DNA of 54,608 bases, taken from Oligoflexia bacterium (GTDB lineage Bacteria; Bdellovibrionota; UBA1018; CAIPTA01; JAALKR01). The stretch spans positions 1 to 54,608 of the forward strand of contig JAALKR010000012.1 in assembly GCA_011087955.1 (NCBI GenBank), written 5' to 3'. Shown one piece after another: positions 8,488 to 17,485 of this stretch (positions within the stretch are counted from its first letter, which is position 1; each line of letters starts with the position of its first letter). The notes beneath the pieces are model-generated. The model was given only the letters and a program-made list of their open reading frames with translations. It was not told where the DNA came from and did not search any database. The translations under genes were made by a program, and so were the position numbers.

Positions 8488-8922
8488 ATGCCTAAGTTTT
8501 CTGACGTTCCAAGGACGTTGCGCTATACGATCATTGCGCTCTATACGCAGCTAGTTCTGGGGCTTGTTTACTTTTTGATGACTTATGATGCGACCGTAGC
8601 GGCAATCCCTGCACGCAATCCTGAATTTACAGAGGATCAAGTTCGGCAGATTTCGCGATCGATGATCCTCGTGCAATGCTTAAATACTTTGATCTATGCA
8701 GTACTCTTTTACTTCCTATTGCTACGTAAAAACTGGGCGCGAATCGTATACTTAATTTTAACAATTGCGGGCTTACCATTTTTGGTGCCTGCGTTTCCGC
8801 GCTGGCTAGAAAATCCGATGGCCGGCATTACTCATCTAGTTACGATTAGTATTTCAATCTATGCCATTTACGTGCTCTTCTTCGCTTCGACAAAAACGTA
8901 TTTTCAAAAACAAGGCCTGTGA
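8488..8922 (+). CDS. Four-helix membrane protein, unknown function
   Basis: A 144-residue protein with four clear transmembrane helices (about 10-30, 58-78, 85-104 and 115-135) and a short polar loop after helix 1. The frame stays open upstream to 8407, but the ATG at 8488 is preceded by a good GAGGAGACTGCA ribosome-binding site, so it is chosen. I recognise no family. It lies about 95 bases upstream of the thiolase operon on the same strand, but the gap is large enough that it may be transcribed separately. Confidence 0.75.
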   Translation: MPKFSDVPRTLRYTIIALYTQLVLGLVYFLMTYDATVAAIPARNPEFTEDQVRQISRSMILVQCLNTLIYAVLFYFLLLRKNWARIVYLILTIAGLPFLVPAFPRWLENPMAGITHLVTISISIYAIYVLFFASTKTYFQKQGL

Positions 8923-9017
8923 TCATTATGCGGCGTGCTTTACATTAAAAACGCCATTTCTTGCATTCTCGCTAGACATAGCATACTAGATTCAGTGTTC
9001 ATTTAAACGAGGTACCC

Positions 9018-10229
9018 ATGGCCAAAGATGTTTTTATCTATGATGCCGTTCGCACGCCACGCGGACGAGGGAAAAAAACAGGGGCGCTTAATCCGGCACG
9101 TCCCGTTGAGCTAACGAAAACAGTTTTAGATGCAGTTCGCGAACGTAATCAGCTTGATACAAAAGATGTGGAAGACATAATCCTGGGATGCGTGACTCCA
9201 GTAGGCGAGCAAGGTGCTGACATTGCGAAGCTTTCTGCGCTCTATGCGGGCTACGATGATTCCGTTGCAGGCGTACAAATAAACCGATTTTGTGCTTCAG
9301 GTTTAGAGGCAATTAACCAGGGAGCCTGTTCAATTGCTGCAGGTTATACAGACCTCATCATCTCCGGTGGGATAGAATCCATGTCCCGTGTGCCGATGGG
9401 CATGGACGGCGGAGCATGGATGATTGATCCACAAGTCTCAGATCGTATTGCATTCGTGCCACAAGGAATTTCTGCGGACCTAATGGCAACTCTGGATGGA
9501 GTAACTCGAGAAGATGCTGATACGTTTGCGATTGAGTCGCAAAAGAAAGCTGCCCAGGCTTGGGAGGAGAAACGCTTTAAGAATTCTATTATTCCAGTGC
9601 AGGATGAATTTGGTGAAACGCTTTTGGACCATGATGAGCATATGCGTCCAGATACAACTCTAGAAGGCATGGCAAAATTAAGCCCCAGCTTTACTGAAAT
9701 GGGACAGAAATATGGCTTTGATGCTTTCACAGCCCGCAAATATCCACACCTAGAATCGCTGAATCATATTCACCATGCTGGAAACTCTTCTGGAATCGTC
9801 GATGGCGCGGCAGCAGTATTACTTGGTAACAAAAAGATTGGCGATCGCTACGGTTGGAAAGCCAGAGGTCGCGTGAAGGCAATGGCCGTCACTTCTACGG
9901 AACCAATCCTAATGCTAGCTGGACCGGGACCGGCTTCGAAAAAAGCTCTCGACAAAGCTGGTATTCGTGCCAGTGATATCGACCTTTGGGAAATCAACGA
10001 GGCATTTGCAGCAGTAGTTTTACGCGCGATTCGCGAACTCGATATTGATCCGGCAAAGGTAAATGTCAACGGCGGGGCGATTGCATTAGGCCACCCGCTT
10101 GGAGCAACCGGAGCGATGCTTTTAGGCACCGTTCTCGATGAACTTGAAAGACAGCAAAAGAACTTAGGATTAGTCACCCTGTGTATCGGCGGCGGTATGG
10201 GCATTGCCACTGTCGTAGAGCGCGTGTAG
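9018..10229 (+). CDS. fadA: Acetyl-CoA C-acyltransferase (thiolase, FadA/FadI type)
   Basis: The thiolytic step of beta-oxidation, releasing acetyl-CoA from 3-ketoacyl-CoA (or the reverse condensation). The 403-residue protein has the nucleophile C92 in NRFCASGLEA, the GGIESMSRVP segment, NEAFA, the catalytic H359 in GGAIALGHPLGATG and the acid/base C389 in TLCIGGGMG, so all four active-site blocks are present. It begins with a GAGG ribosome-binding site and sits 13 bases upstream of the FadJ-type gene, forming the expected two-subunit trifunctional complex. Confidence 0.95.
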   Translation: MAKDVFIYDAVRTPRGRGKKTGALNPARPVELTKTVLDAVRERNQLDTKDVEDIILGCVTPVGEQGADIAKLSALYAGYDDSVAGVQINRFCASGLEAINQGACSIAAGYTDLIISGGIESMSRVPMGMDGGAWMIDPQVSDRIAFVPQGISADLMATLDGVTREDADTFAIESQKKAAQAWEEKRFKNSIIPVQDEFGETLLDHDEHMRPDTTLEGMAKLSPSFTEMGQKYGFDAFTARKYPHLESLNHIHHAGNSSGIVDGAAAVLLGNKKIGDRYGWKARGRVKAMAVTSTEPILMLAGPGPASKKALDKAGIRASDIDLWEINEAFAAVVLRAIRELDIDPAKVNVNGGAIALGHPLGATGAMLLGTVLDELERQQKNLGLVTLCIGGGMGIATVVERV

Positions 10230-10242
10230 GTAGGAGCAAGAG

Positions 10243-12369
10243 ATGTTTACCAGAGAAGAAAAAGACGGCGTCAGAATTTTAAAATTAGCCCATCCTTCCC
10301 AACCAATGAATGTTCTAGACGAAGCGTTTATGGACGAATTCGAAAACGAACTAAAGGATTTAGAAACCAATCAGGGTCAGTTAAAGGGCGTAATTATTAC
10401 GTCAACAAAACCTGAGTTTATCGCGGGCGCAGACCTTAAGATGATTGCTAAGCACAAAGAGTTCGAGTCGGCGAAAAAATTTGTACTACGTTTGCATGAT
10501 ATGTTCCGCCGCTTTGAATTATTAAAAATGCCTTCCGTCGCGGCTATTAATGGTGTCGCCCTTGGCGGGGGCTATGAAGTTTGTTTAGCCTGCCATTATC
10601 GAGTGGCACTCAATACACCTAAACTACAGATTGGTCTCCCAGAAGTTGGACTTGGTCTGTTGCCAGGTGCAGGCGGCACACAACGCTTGCCGCGTATAAT
10701 TGGCTTCGTGAAAGCACTTCCACTTCTTATGCAAGGGAAGAAACTTCGTGGCGAGACGATCCTTAAAGAGGGGCTTGTTCATGAAATGGCAGATTCTACG
10801 GAAGAGATGATGCAAAAAGCGATGAGATATATTCAGGAAAATCCGGAATCGCAACAACCCTGGGATAATAAGAAGTTCCGAATTCCTAATGGCGACGTGC
10901 ATACGCCGAAAGGCTACCAGCACTTTGCCAGCGCCTCAGCAATGCTCGAAGATAAAGGCCGCCGCTGTTATCCTGCTCCACGGGCAATTCTTCGTTGCGT
11001 CTATGAAGGCTTGCAGATGCCATTTGATAAAGCACTCGAGTTCGAGGCCAAGCAATTTGCCAAATTATCTACTGGCAAAGAATCAAAAATGATGATTCGC
11101 TCACTCTTCTTCGGCATCAATCAATGCAATAAAGGCGTATCTCGATCGAAAGATGTGGAGAAAAAAGAGATTAAAGAAATTGCAATGCTCGGTGCAGGTA
11201 TGATGGGCGCTGGTATTGCCTACGTGTCCGCAAAAGCTGGCATTGAAGTACAATTGAAAGACGTCACAAAGGAAGCAGCAGAAAGAGGTAAGTCTTATTC
11301 ACAAAAGCTCCTAGAGAAGGCAGTAAAGCGCGGTTTCTCTACAGAAAAAAAAGCAAAAGCACTTCTCGACAAGATCCACGCTACAGATAATCCGGCATCT
11401 GTGGCGAATGCGGATATTGTGGTCGAAGCTGTGTTTGAAGACCGTGGCTTAAAGAAAAGGGTGACAGAAGAGTCAGAAGCTGCAATGAAAGATGGAGCAA
11501 TTTTTGCTTCCAATACATCCACCCTACCAATCACCGGCCTTGCCGAGCCATCGAAACGGCCAGAGAATTTCATTGGCCTACATTTCTTTTCCCCCGTAGA
11601 TAAAATGCCGCTTGTAGAAATCATCAAAGGCGAAAAGACGAGACCAGAAGCAATCGCACGCTGCCTAGATTATGTTCGTCAAATTAAAAAAACGCCAATC
11701 GTCGTGAATGATGGCCGTGGCTTTTATACTTCTCGCTGTTTTATGACCTTTGTGGAAGAAGGTATCTTTGCTCTACATGATGGCGTACACCCGGGCGTGA
11801 TTGAAAATGCCGGGCGCGCGGCAGGCATGCCGGTTGGTCCACTTTGCGTGGCCGATGAAATAAGCCTAGACCTCATGCATCATATTACCAAGCAAACAAT
11901 AGATGACCTTGGTGAAAGTGCGATCTCTAAAGAGCTCTGGCAGACAGCAAAGCTTTTTGTCAAAGAGCTTAATCGCAATGGCAAAAAGGCAGGCAAAGGC
12001 TTCTATGAGTACCCAGAAGAGGGCAAAAAATTCCTCTGGCCAGAACTCACTAAGCGTTTCCCAGCAAAGGAAGAGGCTTCTTCCTTTGAAGAAATGCAGG
12101 AACGGATCTTAATGAGGCAATCTATTGAGGCGATTCGCTGTATAGAAGACGGCGTAGTAACTAATCCAGTAGATGCAGACGTCGGATCCATTTTAGGTTG
12201 GGGCTTTCCTGCCTATACCGGTGGTGCCATTTCTTATGTAGAGTATGTAGGAATGAAAAAATTCCTCGAACGTACAGAAACCTTTGCCAAAAATTTTGGT
12301 AAACGCTTTGCGCCACCAGAACTTCTCCAAAAAAAGGTAAAAGAAGGAAAGGGCTTCTACGATAAATAA
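10243..12369 (+). CDS. fadJ: Multifunctional 3-hydroxyacyl-CoA dehydrogenase / enoyl-CoA hydratase (FadJ type)
   Basis: Catalyses hydration of 2-enoyl-CoA and NAD-dependent oxidation of the 3-hydroxyacyl-CoA. The 708-residue protein has an N-terminal crotonase domain with the oxyanion sequences AGADLKM and GVALGGGYE and the LPEVGLGLLPGAGGTQRLPR block. A Rossmann domain follows with GAGMMGAGIAYVSAKAG (from about 315), then the HFFSPVDKMPLVEII segment and two C-terminal dehydrogenase repeats ending in GKGFYDK. Length and ending match FadJ/FadB. AGGAGCAAGAG precedes the ATG. It is the middle gene of the operon. Confidence 0.95.
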   Translation: MFTREEKDGVRILKLAHPSQPMNVLDEAFMDEFENELKDLETNQGQLKGVIITSTKPEFIAGADLKMIAKHKEFESAKKFVLRLHDMFRRFELLKMPSVAAINGVALGGGYEVCLACHYRVALNTPKLQIGLPEVGLGLLPGAGGTQRLPRIIGFVKALPLLMQGKKLRGETILKEGLVHEMADSTEEMMQKAMRYIQENPESQQPWDNKKFRIPNGDVHTPKGYQHFASASAMLEDKGRRCYPAPRAILRCVYEGLQMPFDKALEFEAKQFAKLSTGKESKMMIRSLFFGINQCNKGVSRSKDVEKKEIKEIAMLGAGMMGAGIAYVSAKAGIEVQLKDVTKEAAERGKSYSQKLLEKAVKRGFSTEKKAKALLDKIHATDNPASVANADIVVEAVFEDRGLKKRVTEESEAAMKDGAIFASNTSTLPITGLAEPSKRPENFIGLHFFSPVDKMPLVEIIKGEKTRPEAIARCLDYVRQIKKTPIVVNDGRGFYTSRCFMTFVEEGIFALHDGVHPGVIENAGRAAGMPVGPLCVADEISLDLMHHITKQTIDDLGESAISKELWQTAKLFVKELNRNGKKAGKGFYEYPEEGKKFLWPELTKRFPAKEEASSFEEMQERILMRQSIEAIRCIEDGVVTNPVDADVGSILGWGFPAYTGGAISYVEYVGMKKFLERTETFAKNFGKRFAPPELLQKKVKEGKGFYDK

Positions 12370-12445
12370 GCCTGAAGATACAAAAAAGATTGATTCCGCT
12401 TCGATCACTTCCGCCTCATTCCCTCCTCTTGCAGGAGTAAAGGTC

Positions 12446-13603
12446 TTGGATTTTTCTAAGCTCATGCCAGGGCCTATGTGTACACAGCTACTTGGCGACC
12501 TTGGTGCGGAAATCATCAAAGTGGAGCCTCTGGACGGAGAACCCACTCGTTTTGCTGTCCCTCGTGGTAAGCATTCCTCAGAGGCTTTCCAACAATTAAA
12601 TCGCCACAAAAAATCTATCGCCCTTGACCTAAAGAGTGCGGAATCGGCAAAAATCATCGAACGTTTAGTTCAAGGCGTAGACATTGTGATCGAGACCTTT
12701 CGTCCAGGAGTAATGGACAAACTAGGCTTCGGCTATGAATCAGCGACGTTTTGGAACCCTAGGGTAGTCTATTGTTCACTTTCCTCTTGGGGGAAAGATG
12801 GGCCTTATAAAAATAAGCCTGGCCACGACTCGAACTATCTATCCTATTCGGGGCTGCTAGACCAGCTTGCCCCCGAGGACGGAAAGCCACATTTAGTAAA
12901 CTTGCAGTTTTCTGACATTGCGGGCGCTTATACAGCAGCAATCGGCTTGCTTGCAGCAGTAATTTCTGCCAAAGAAATCGGTAGGGGGCGGCACGTAGAT
13001 ATATCAATGATGGATTCCAGCGTCGGTACGGCCTCTATTCCTTTCGCTCATTTCGCAGCGACAGGAGAAGCTCCAGAACGAGGTAATGACATACTTAGTG
13101 GCGCGACCGCCAATTACAATCTTTATGAGACAAAAGATGGGAAATTTATGGCGCTCGGTGCATTTGAGAAAAAATTCTGGGTAAATTTTTGTGAACAAAT
13201 CGGACGTACAGACTTAATTTCTGCACATTTACAAGCTGGTGAAGAAGGGGAAAAAGCGACTGCAGAAACACAAAAAATTTTCAAATCTAAAACTGCCTCC
13301 GAATGGGAAAAAATTTTTAAGGATCACGAAGTTTGCTTATCGCGCCTTCGTAACTTGAAAGAAGCCATAAATGACCCTCAATTAAAAGCGCGCAATATGT
13401 TTGTCAAAGTCAACGATCCGTGGGAAGGAAAAAAGGATTTGATTGCGTGCCCCATTAAAATGTCCGATTTTGAATTTGAAATCTCGCAAACAGCACCACG
13501 CTTAGGCGAGCACACACGAGAAATCCTCCATAAATTTGGGTTTTCTGAACAGGAAATTCAGTATGCAGACTCCAAAGATGCGATTCGTATCTTAGAATCC
13601 TAA
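12446..13603 (+). CDS. CaiB/BaiF family, alpha-methylacyl-CoA racemase-like
   Basis: Class III CoA-transferase-fold enzyme. GHDSNYLSYSG and FSDIAGA carry the His and Asp that form the racemase acid/base pair in characterised alpha-methylacyl-CoA racemases, which favours racemase over CoA-transferase. That fits the preceding beta-oxidation genes: 2R-methyl-acyl-CoAs must be epimerised before oxidation. The listed start is the first TTG in frame. However, the family's first strand, PLAGVKVLDFS, begins at about 12425, and the frame is open back to 12341 without any ATG, GTG or TTG. The true start is probably a rare codon (ATA 12362, ATT 12389 or ATC 12401). Confidence 0.88.
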   Translation: MDFSKLMPGPMCTQLLGDLGAEIIKVEPLDGEPTRFAVPRGKHSSEAFQQLNRHKKSIALDLKSAESAKIIERLVQGVDIVIETFRPGVMDKLGFGYESATFWNPRVVYCSLSSWGKDGPYKNKPGHDSNYLSYSGLLDQLAPEDGKPHLVNLQFSDIAGAYTAAIGLLAAVISAKEIGRGRHVDISMMDSSVGTASIPFAHFAATGEAPERGNDILSGATANYNLYETKDGKFMALGAFEKKFWVNFCEQIGRTDLISAHLQAGEEGEKATAETQKIFKSKTASEWEKIFKDHEVCLSRLRNLKEAINDPQLKARNMFVKVNDPWEGKKDLIACPIKMSDFEFEISQTAPRLGEHTREILHKFGFSEQEIQYADSKDAIRILES

Positions 13604-13703
13604 GCCCGGAAGGATGCTGTTCGATCACTAAAGTCGTTAAAAAAATAGACACTTGGTAGAAGCAGCAGTTAAACCAGTCTTATCTACCTATACCTTTCAT
13701 TGG

Positions 13704-14570
13704 CTAATGTGTATGCTTCTTCCCACCGTGACTATGGGCTTTGCCGCGACCGCTATCTCTACGATGGCTATTTCTTCGGCTACGTACACCATGATTATGA
13801 CTACCACGTAGGCGTTTATACAAACGTTCTTTCCTCATATCTTGATGATGGTGAACATGTTCATCTCTGGGAAATCCATATTCATCCGGATTCGACGTAT
13901 GGAGATAGCCGTGCAACTGCATAAGTAGCAGCATAAACCCTGCGAGAATAATGCTGTCATTGGCAACCTTAGAGAAACGCTTAAAGGATTTCGTTTTGCG
14001 CCAGCCATGCAACACACCAAGCATTACTACCAATGCAGCAATTTGGCCGAATTCAACCCCGACATTAAAGGAAACAATTCTTAGGAGCATGTGCCAGGAG
14101 TCATCCCCAAGCGGAAGCTGTTGGAGTCTCGTCGATAAACCAAAGCCGTGAATTAAACCAAAAATAAATACCATCAAAAGAAGGTTGGGCACTCTTTTCA
14201 GGCCTAAATAATTTCGAAAACCATCGTTATTATCAAAACCTTTGTAGCAAACGCTGATTGCAATCACTGCATCGACAAGCCAATAGTTTGCCGTGACTCC
14301 GGCAAACGTTGCGATGATAAGGGTGATGCTATGACCAATCGTAAAGACGGTAATGAACTTTACAATGTCTTTTACAGTTGTAAGAAAGAAGATGATACCG
14401 AAAAGAAAAAGCAAATGATCGTAACCTGTGATCATATGAGTAGCGCCGAGCCAAACATACTTCAGATAACCGCCACCCAGCATTGCCTGCTTATCTGCCT
14501 CTGAAATTCCGTGCCCAAAAACTTCGGCGCTCGTTAAGAAATAAAGTGCAGCAAGAATGAGGGTCCGCAT
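13704..14570 (-). CDS. HupE/UreJ-like metal permease with His-rich tail
   Basis: A 288-residue inner-membrane protein with a cleavable-looking N-terminus (FGHGISEADK) and about six helices. Family features are GATHMITGYDHLLFLFG, FTIGHSITL, FIFGLIHGFGLS and FNVGVEFGQ; these His/Asp/Glu residues in membrane helices are characteristic of the HupE/UreJ_2 group, proposed nickel or cobalt transporters. The last roughly 50 residues are a soluble tail with many His-Arg-Ser repeats (HVHHHQD, SHNHG, AHSHGGKKHTH) that looks like a metal-binding sponge. No hydrogenase or urease gene is nearby, so the metal is not identified by context. Confidence 0.82.
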   Translation of the reverse strand: MRTLILAALYFLTSAEVFGHGISEADKQAMLGGGYLKYVWLGATHMITGYDHLLFLFGIIFFLTTVKDIVKFITVFTIGHSITLIIATFAGVTANYWLVDAVIAISVCYKGFDNNDGFRNYLGLKRVPNLLLMVFIFGLIHGFGLSTRLQQLPLGDDSWHMLLRIVSFNVGVEFGQIAALVVMLGVLHGWRKTKSFKRFSKVANDSIILAGFMLLLMQLHGYLHTSNPDEYGFPRDEHVHHHQDMRKERLYKRLRGSHNHGVRSRRNSHRRDSGRGKAHSHGGKKHTH

Positions 14571-14707
14571 AAGCTCTCCAGTGAAATGATCAACTCCGCG
14601 ATCAATATTTCACCATAGGCTGGCGACGATGAAAACCTAAATGAAAGAATTCTATGCTATGGTCTAGGTAAATTGTGCCACCTCACATGGGGAAGGAATA
14701 GAGCTCA

Positions 14708-16189
14708 ATGTTCGTGCCAGGAATAATTGCCGCCGGAGCCACGTCTGCGTTGTTGGTCGGCTATTTCACAACTTTATATATGGGTATTGCCACCCTTAGC
14801 TATTCTTTCCTCTGTGGCGGTCTTTTACTACGCAAAAACCGCAAAATGCACATCGGTTTTATGAATGCGGGCATTGTACAGGATTTATTATTGGTTTTAA
14901 CCTTAGAATACCAACGATCGGCTATCAATACTGCCGCCCAATTTTCTCTTACACTATTGCAGCAAACTCACATAATTATTTCTACTTTGGCGATAGCTTT
15001 TTATACTCCGACATTAATTCTAGGCTGGCAACGCTATCTCAATCCAAACATCAAAGAGTATAGGAAAATATGGCATATTCGCTGTGGCATAACAGCATTT
15101 GTATTGCGTACAATTGGCTTTTTTCTGATGTTCTCGATGCTTTCTGTGACTTCAGCAAAAGCAGCCGAATTTAACTGGCGAGCAACCTTAGCCGGCCAGT
15201 CTATGGATGACGCGCTCTCGGAAGCAAAGATTGTCTCGCTTCGAGGCGATGTTCGGATGAGGCATAAATTTAAAGCTCCGTTGCTAGTACATATCGAAGC
15301 TGGAGTTTTTTTAGAGACGGGGAGTACACAAGCGCTCTTCACCGATGAATTTAATCCAGAGCAAAATTTGACCTTTTTGGAGGCGAAAATTATTTGGAAG
15401 CCATTTTCAATTTTTGGTGTCCAAGCTGGCGCTATCAATCAAAGTCATCACGGCTCCTTATTATTTATCAATAACATTGCTTTCCCTGCAGTCATGGAAT
15501 TTTTGGAGTGGGAATACAGTAACTGGAGACTCAACATCAACAGTCAGCAAGCAATCGCCACCTCTACCAGCTTTTCCACACGTGCGGTTGGTAAAGAAAG
15601 CACCCCCTACCTGTTAACTAGTGCGCTTAAGGTCGGATTTAATGATCCTAACCGATTCACCTTCGATGCTCGCGGTACTTATTTCCAATTTCGCAACCTA
15701 ACTCGAGGAATTGCACACGATAGCCGATTTTATGGCAATACCGTCGTAGGAATTGGTCCTGAAGGGGCGCACTTTTTTCATAACTATGAGGGGTTCGAGG
15801 CTGGAGCTGATGTAAACTATAATCTGCATAAGAACTGGCGGGTCCTTGCAGGGAGCTCCTATATCTATAATCAAAAGGGACCAGGCGGTGGCAATGTTGG
15901 AACCTATTATTTTGGCGGTTTCTCCTATATCCAGCCAGATCTCCAGATTACACCCCAATTTGGGTTCTTCAATAACGAATCCGATTCTTCAGTGGCCTAC
16001 TATACAAGTCGGCGCTTTGGCCACAATAATCGAGAAGGCATTGTTGCAGGTTTGGAGGTCAAACTTCCGAATGACAAAATCTCAATCGATGGTCAGTACA
16101 TAAAGGCAAATTTAATCAATGCGAGCCCGATCCAGGCTGACAGGACTTACTATGAACTGCGTGTTGTTACGGACTACCTGTCCTTTTAG
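14708..16189 (+). CDS. Polytopic membrane domain fused to an outer-membrane barrel-like domain
   Basis: Residues 1-145 form four or five membrane helices with one His per helix edge (H48, H88, H123), resembling DUF420-type membrane proteins. The fifth helix, RTIGFFLMFSMLSVTSAKA, has a perfect signal-peptidase AKA|AEF site at about 152/153. Residues 153-493 alternate short beta-strands typical of a porin-like barrel and end in YYELRVVTDYLSF, a classical C-terminal aromatic beta-signal. Either one polypeptide is cut into an inner-membrane and an outer-membrane product, or the barrel starts independently at TTG 15104, which lacks a ribosome-binding site. GGGGAAGGAATAG precedes the ATG. The last 78 bases overlap folC. 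Confidence 0.7.
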   Translation: MFVPGIIAAGATSALLVGYFTTLYMGIATLSYSFLCGGLLLRKNRKMHIGFMNAGIVQDLLLVLTLEYQRSAINTAAQFSLTLLQQTHIIISTLAIAFYTPTLILGWQRYLNPNIKEYRKIWHIRCGITAFVLRTIGFFLMFSMLSVTSAKAAEFNWRATLAGQSMDDALSEAKIVSLRGDVRMRHKFKAPLLVHIEAGVFLETGSTQALFTDEFNPEQNLTFLEAKIIWKPFSIFGVQAGAINQSHHGSLLFINNIAFPAVMEFLEWEYSNWRLNINSQQAIATSTSFSTRAVGKESTPYLLTSALKVGFNDPNRFTFDARGTYFQFRNLTRGIAHDSRFYGNTVVGIGPEGAHFFHNYEGFEAGADVNYNLHKNWRVLAGSSYIYNQKGPGGGNVGTYYFGGFSYIQPDLQITPQFGFFNNESDSSVAYYTSRRFGHNNREGIVAGLEVKLPNDKISIDGQYIKANLINASPIQADRTYYELRVVTDYLSF

Positions 16190-17485
16190 GCGTTCTAGCT
16201 TCGCTTGCTGCCCAACCAAAAACCCAACTAAGTATAAGGACCCAGTGACAACCAACATCTCACCAGAAATGAGCGAACTCTCTATCCGGTGTAATGCTTC
16301 AATAGGGTCCTTAATAGTGGATGCGACCCTATTTGCAACCTCACCGTAGTCGTCTATCTTCATTCCGCGAAACGGACTCTCCGTAAGATGAATTTCAATT
16401 GGAAGACCTGCGCTGTGCAGCTCTGCCCAAAATTTAGTGGCATCCTTATCCTTACCCATTCCTAAAAGGATCTTTATCTTTCGAATAGATGTATAATGCT
16501 GCAGAATTTCAACTAATGACTGAATCCCCTGTTCATTATGATCCCCAGAAAAATAGACTGGGCTAGCTTCTGATCCTAACCAAGATATCTCCTGCATTCG
16601 ACAAGGCCAAGTCATCGAGCTTAATGCAGCAGCAACTTCCTCATCAACCTTAAAGCCTAAGCCTTCAAAAACTGTAACTGCTAACGACAAATTCTCTACA
16701 CCTCGACGACCTTGCATGAATATTGGTAGCCAGGTCTCCTTAAGTCCTAGTTGCCATTCCGGATGATTTTTACGAAAGGAAACACGATAATCTAATATTT
16801 CAGATTCTATCCACGTAGAATTTGTTCTCTCTTCTACACTCCTTCGCAATTCCATTACACTCGGATTAAAATTTGGATGATAAAAAACCTGCGCCTTGGA
16901 TCCGACAATACCAAATTTATTTCGCGCAACAGACACAATATTACCCCCAAGAAATTTTGTGTGGTCTAAGCCTAACGCAGTCACAACCGCGATATTATGA
17001 GGAATTGCATTGGTAGCATCCCATGTGCCACCCATCCCCACTTCGAATATGGCCCAATCCACTTGCGGAGCCTTCAAAGTCACTGGATCTCTCTCATAAA
17101 AACATTCGACTGCCATGGCCGTCAGCATTTCAAAATGACTAAGCTCCAGATTTTGTAGTTTTCGAGCCACATCATTAAACAGCTGCACAAATTCAGATTC
17201 AGTTACTGGTCGACCATTTATACAAATGCGCTCAGTAGTAGACTCAACATGAGGTGACGTATAAAGCCCGACCCTTTGTCCAGACGCTAAGAGCATAACC
17301 TCCAAAGCTTTTGCGACTGTGCCTTTCCCATTTGTGCCAGCCACGACAATCACACGATCAGGATCGATATTTTTGAGAAGTCCCAAACGCAACAAAGCTT
17401 CAGATATTCGCTCCAAAGACGGAACTCTATCGGGCATAGTGCCCTGCGACTCCAAATAGCAAATAATCTCCGAATAATTATGCAT
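16112..17485 (-). CDS. folC: Dihydrofolate synthase / folylpolyglutamate synthase
   Basis: Adds glutamate to dihydropteroate, and further glutamates to folates, with ATP. The 457-residue Mur-ligase-fold protein has the P-loop VVAGTNGKGTVAKALE, TSPHVES, the FEVGMGGTWDATN metal segment and GLDHTKFLG. The family normally ends soon after VTGSLYLVG. Here about 26 extra residues follow (ERLKGQVV... to RARID), and they are encoded antisense to the last strands of the convergent barrel gene. It is the last gene of the folate operon and its ATG overlaps the folKP stop by 8 bases. Confidence 0.94.
   Translation of the reverse strand: MHNYSEIICYLESQGTMPDRVPSLERISEALLRLGLLKNIDPDRVIVVAGTNGKGTVAKALEVMLLASGQRVGLYTSPHVESTTERICINGRPVTESEFVQLFNDVARKLQNLELSHFEMLTAMAVECFYERDPVTLKAPQVDWAIFEVGMGGTWDATNAIPHNIAVVTALGLDHTKFLGGNIVSVARNKFGIVGSKAQVFYHPNFNPSVMELRRSVEERTNSTWIESEILDYRVSFRKNHPEWQLGLKETWLPIFMQGRRGVENLSLAVTVFEGLGFKVDEEVAAALSSMTWPCRMQEISWLGSEASPVYFSGDHNEQGIQSLVEILQHYTSIRKIKILLGMGKDKDATKFWAELHSAGLPIEIHLTESPFRGMKIDDYGEVANRVASTIKDPIEALHRIESSLISGEMLVVTGSLYLVGFLVGQQAKLERLKGQVVRNNTQFIVSPVSLDRARID

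Noticed and set aside
13700-13924. 74-residue plus-strand ORF rich in Tyr and Asp
   Set aside because: It is the antisense shadow of the His-rich tail of the HupE-like gene.
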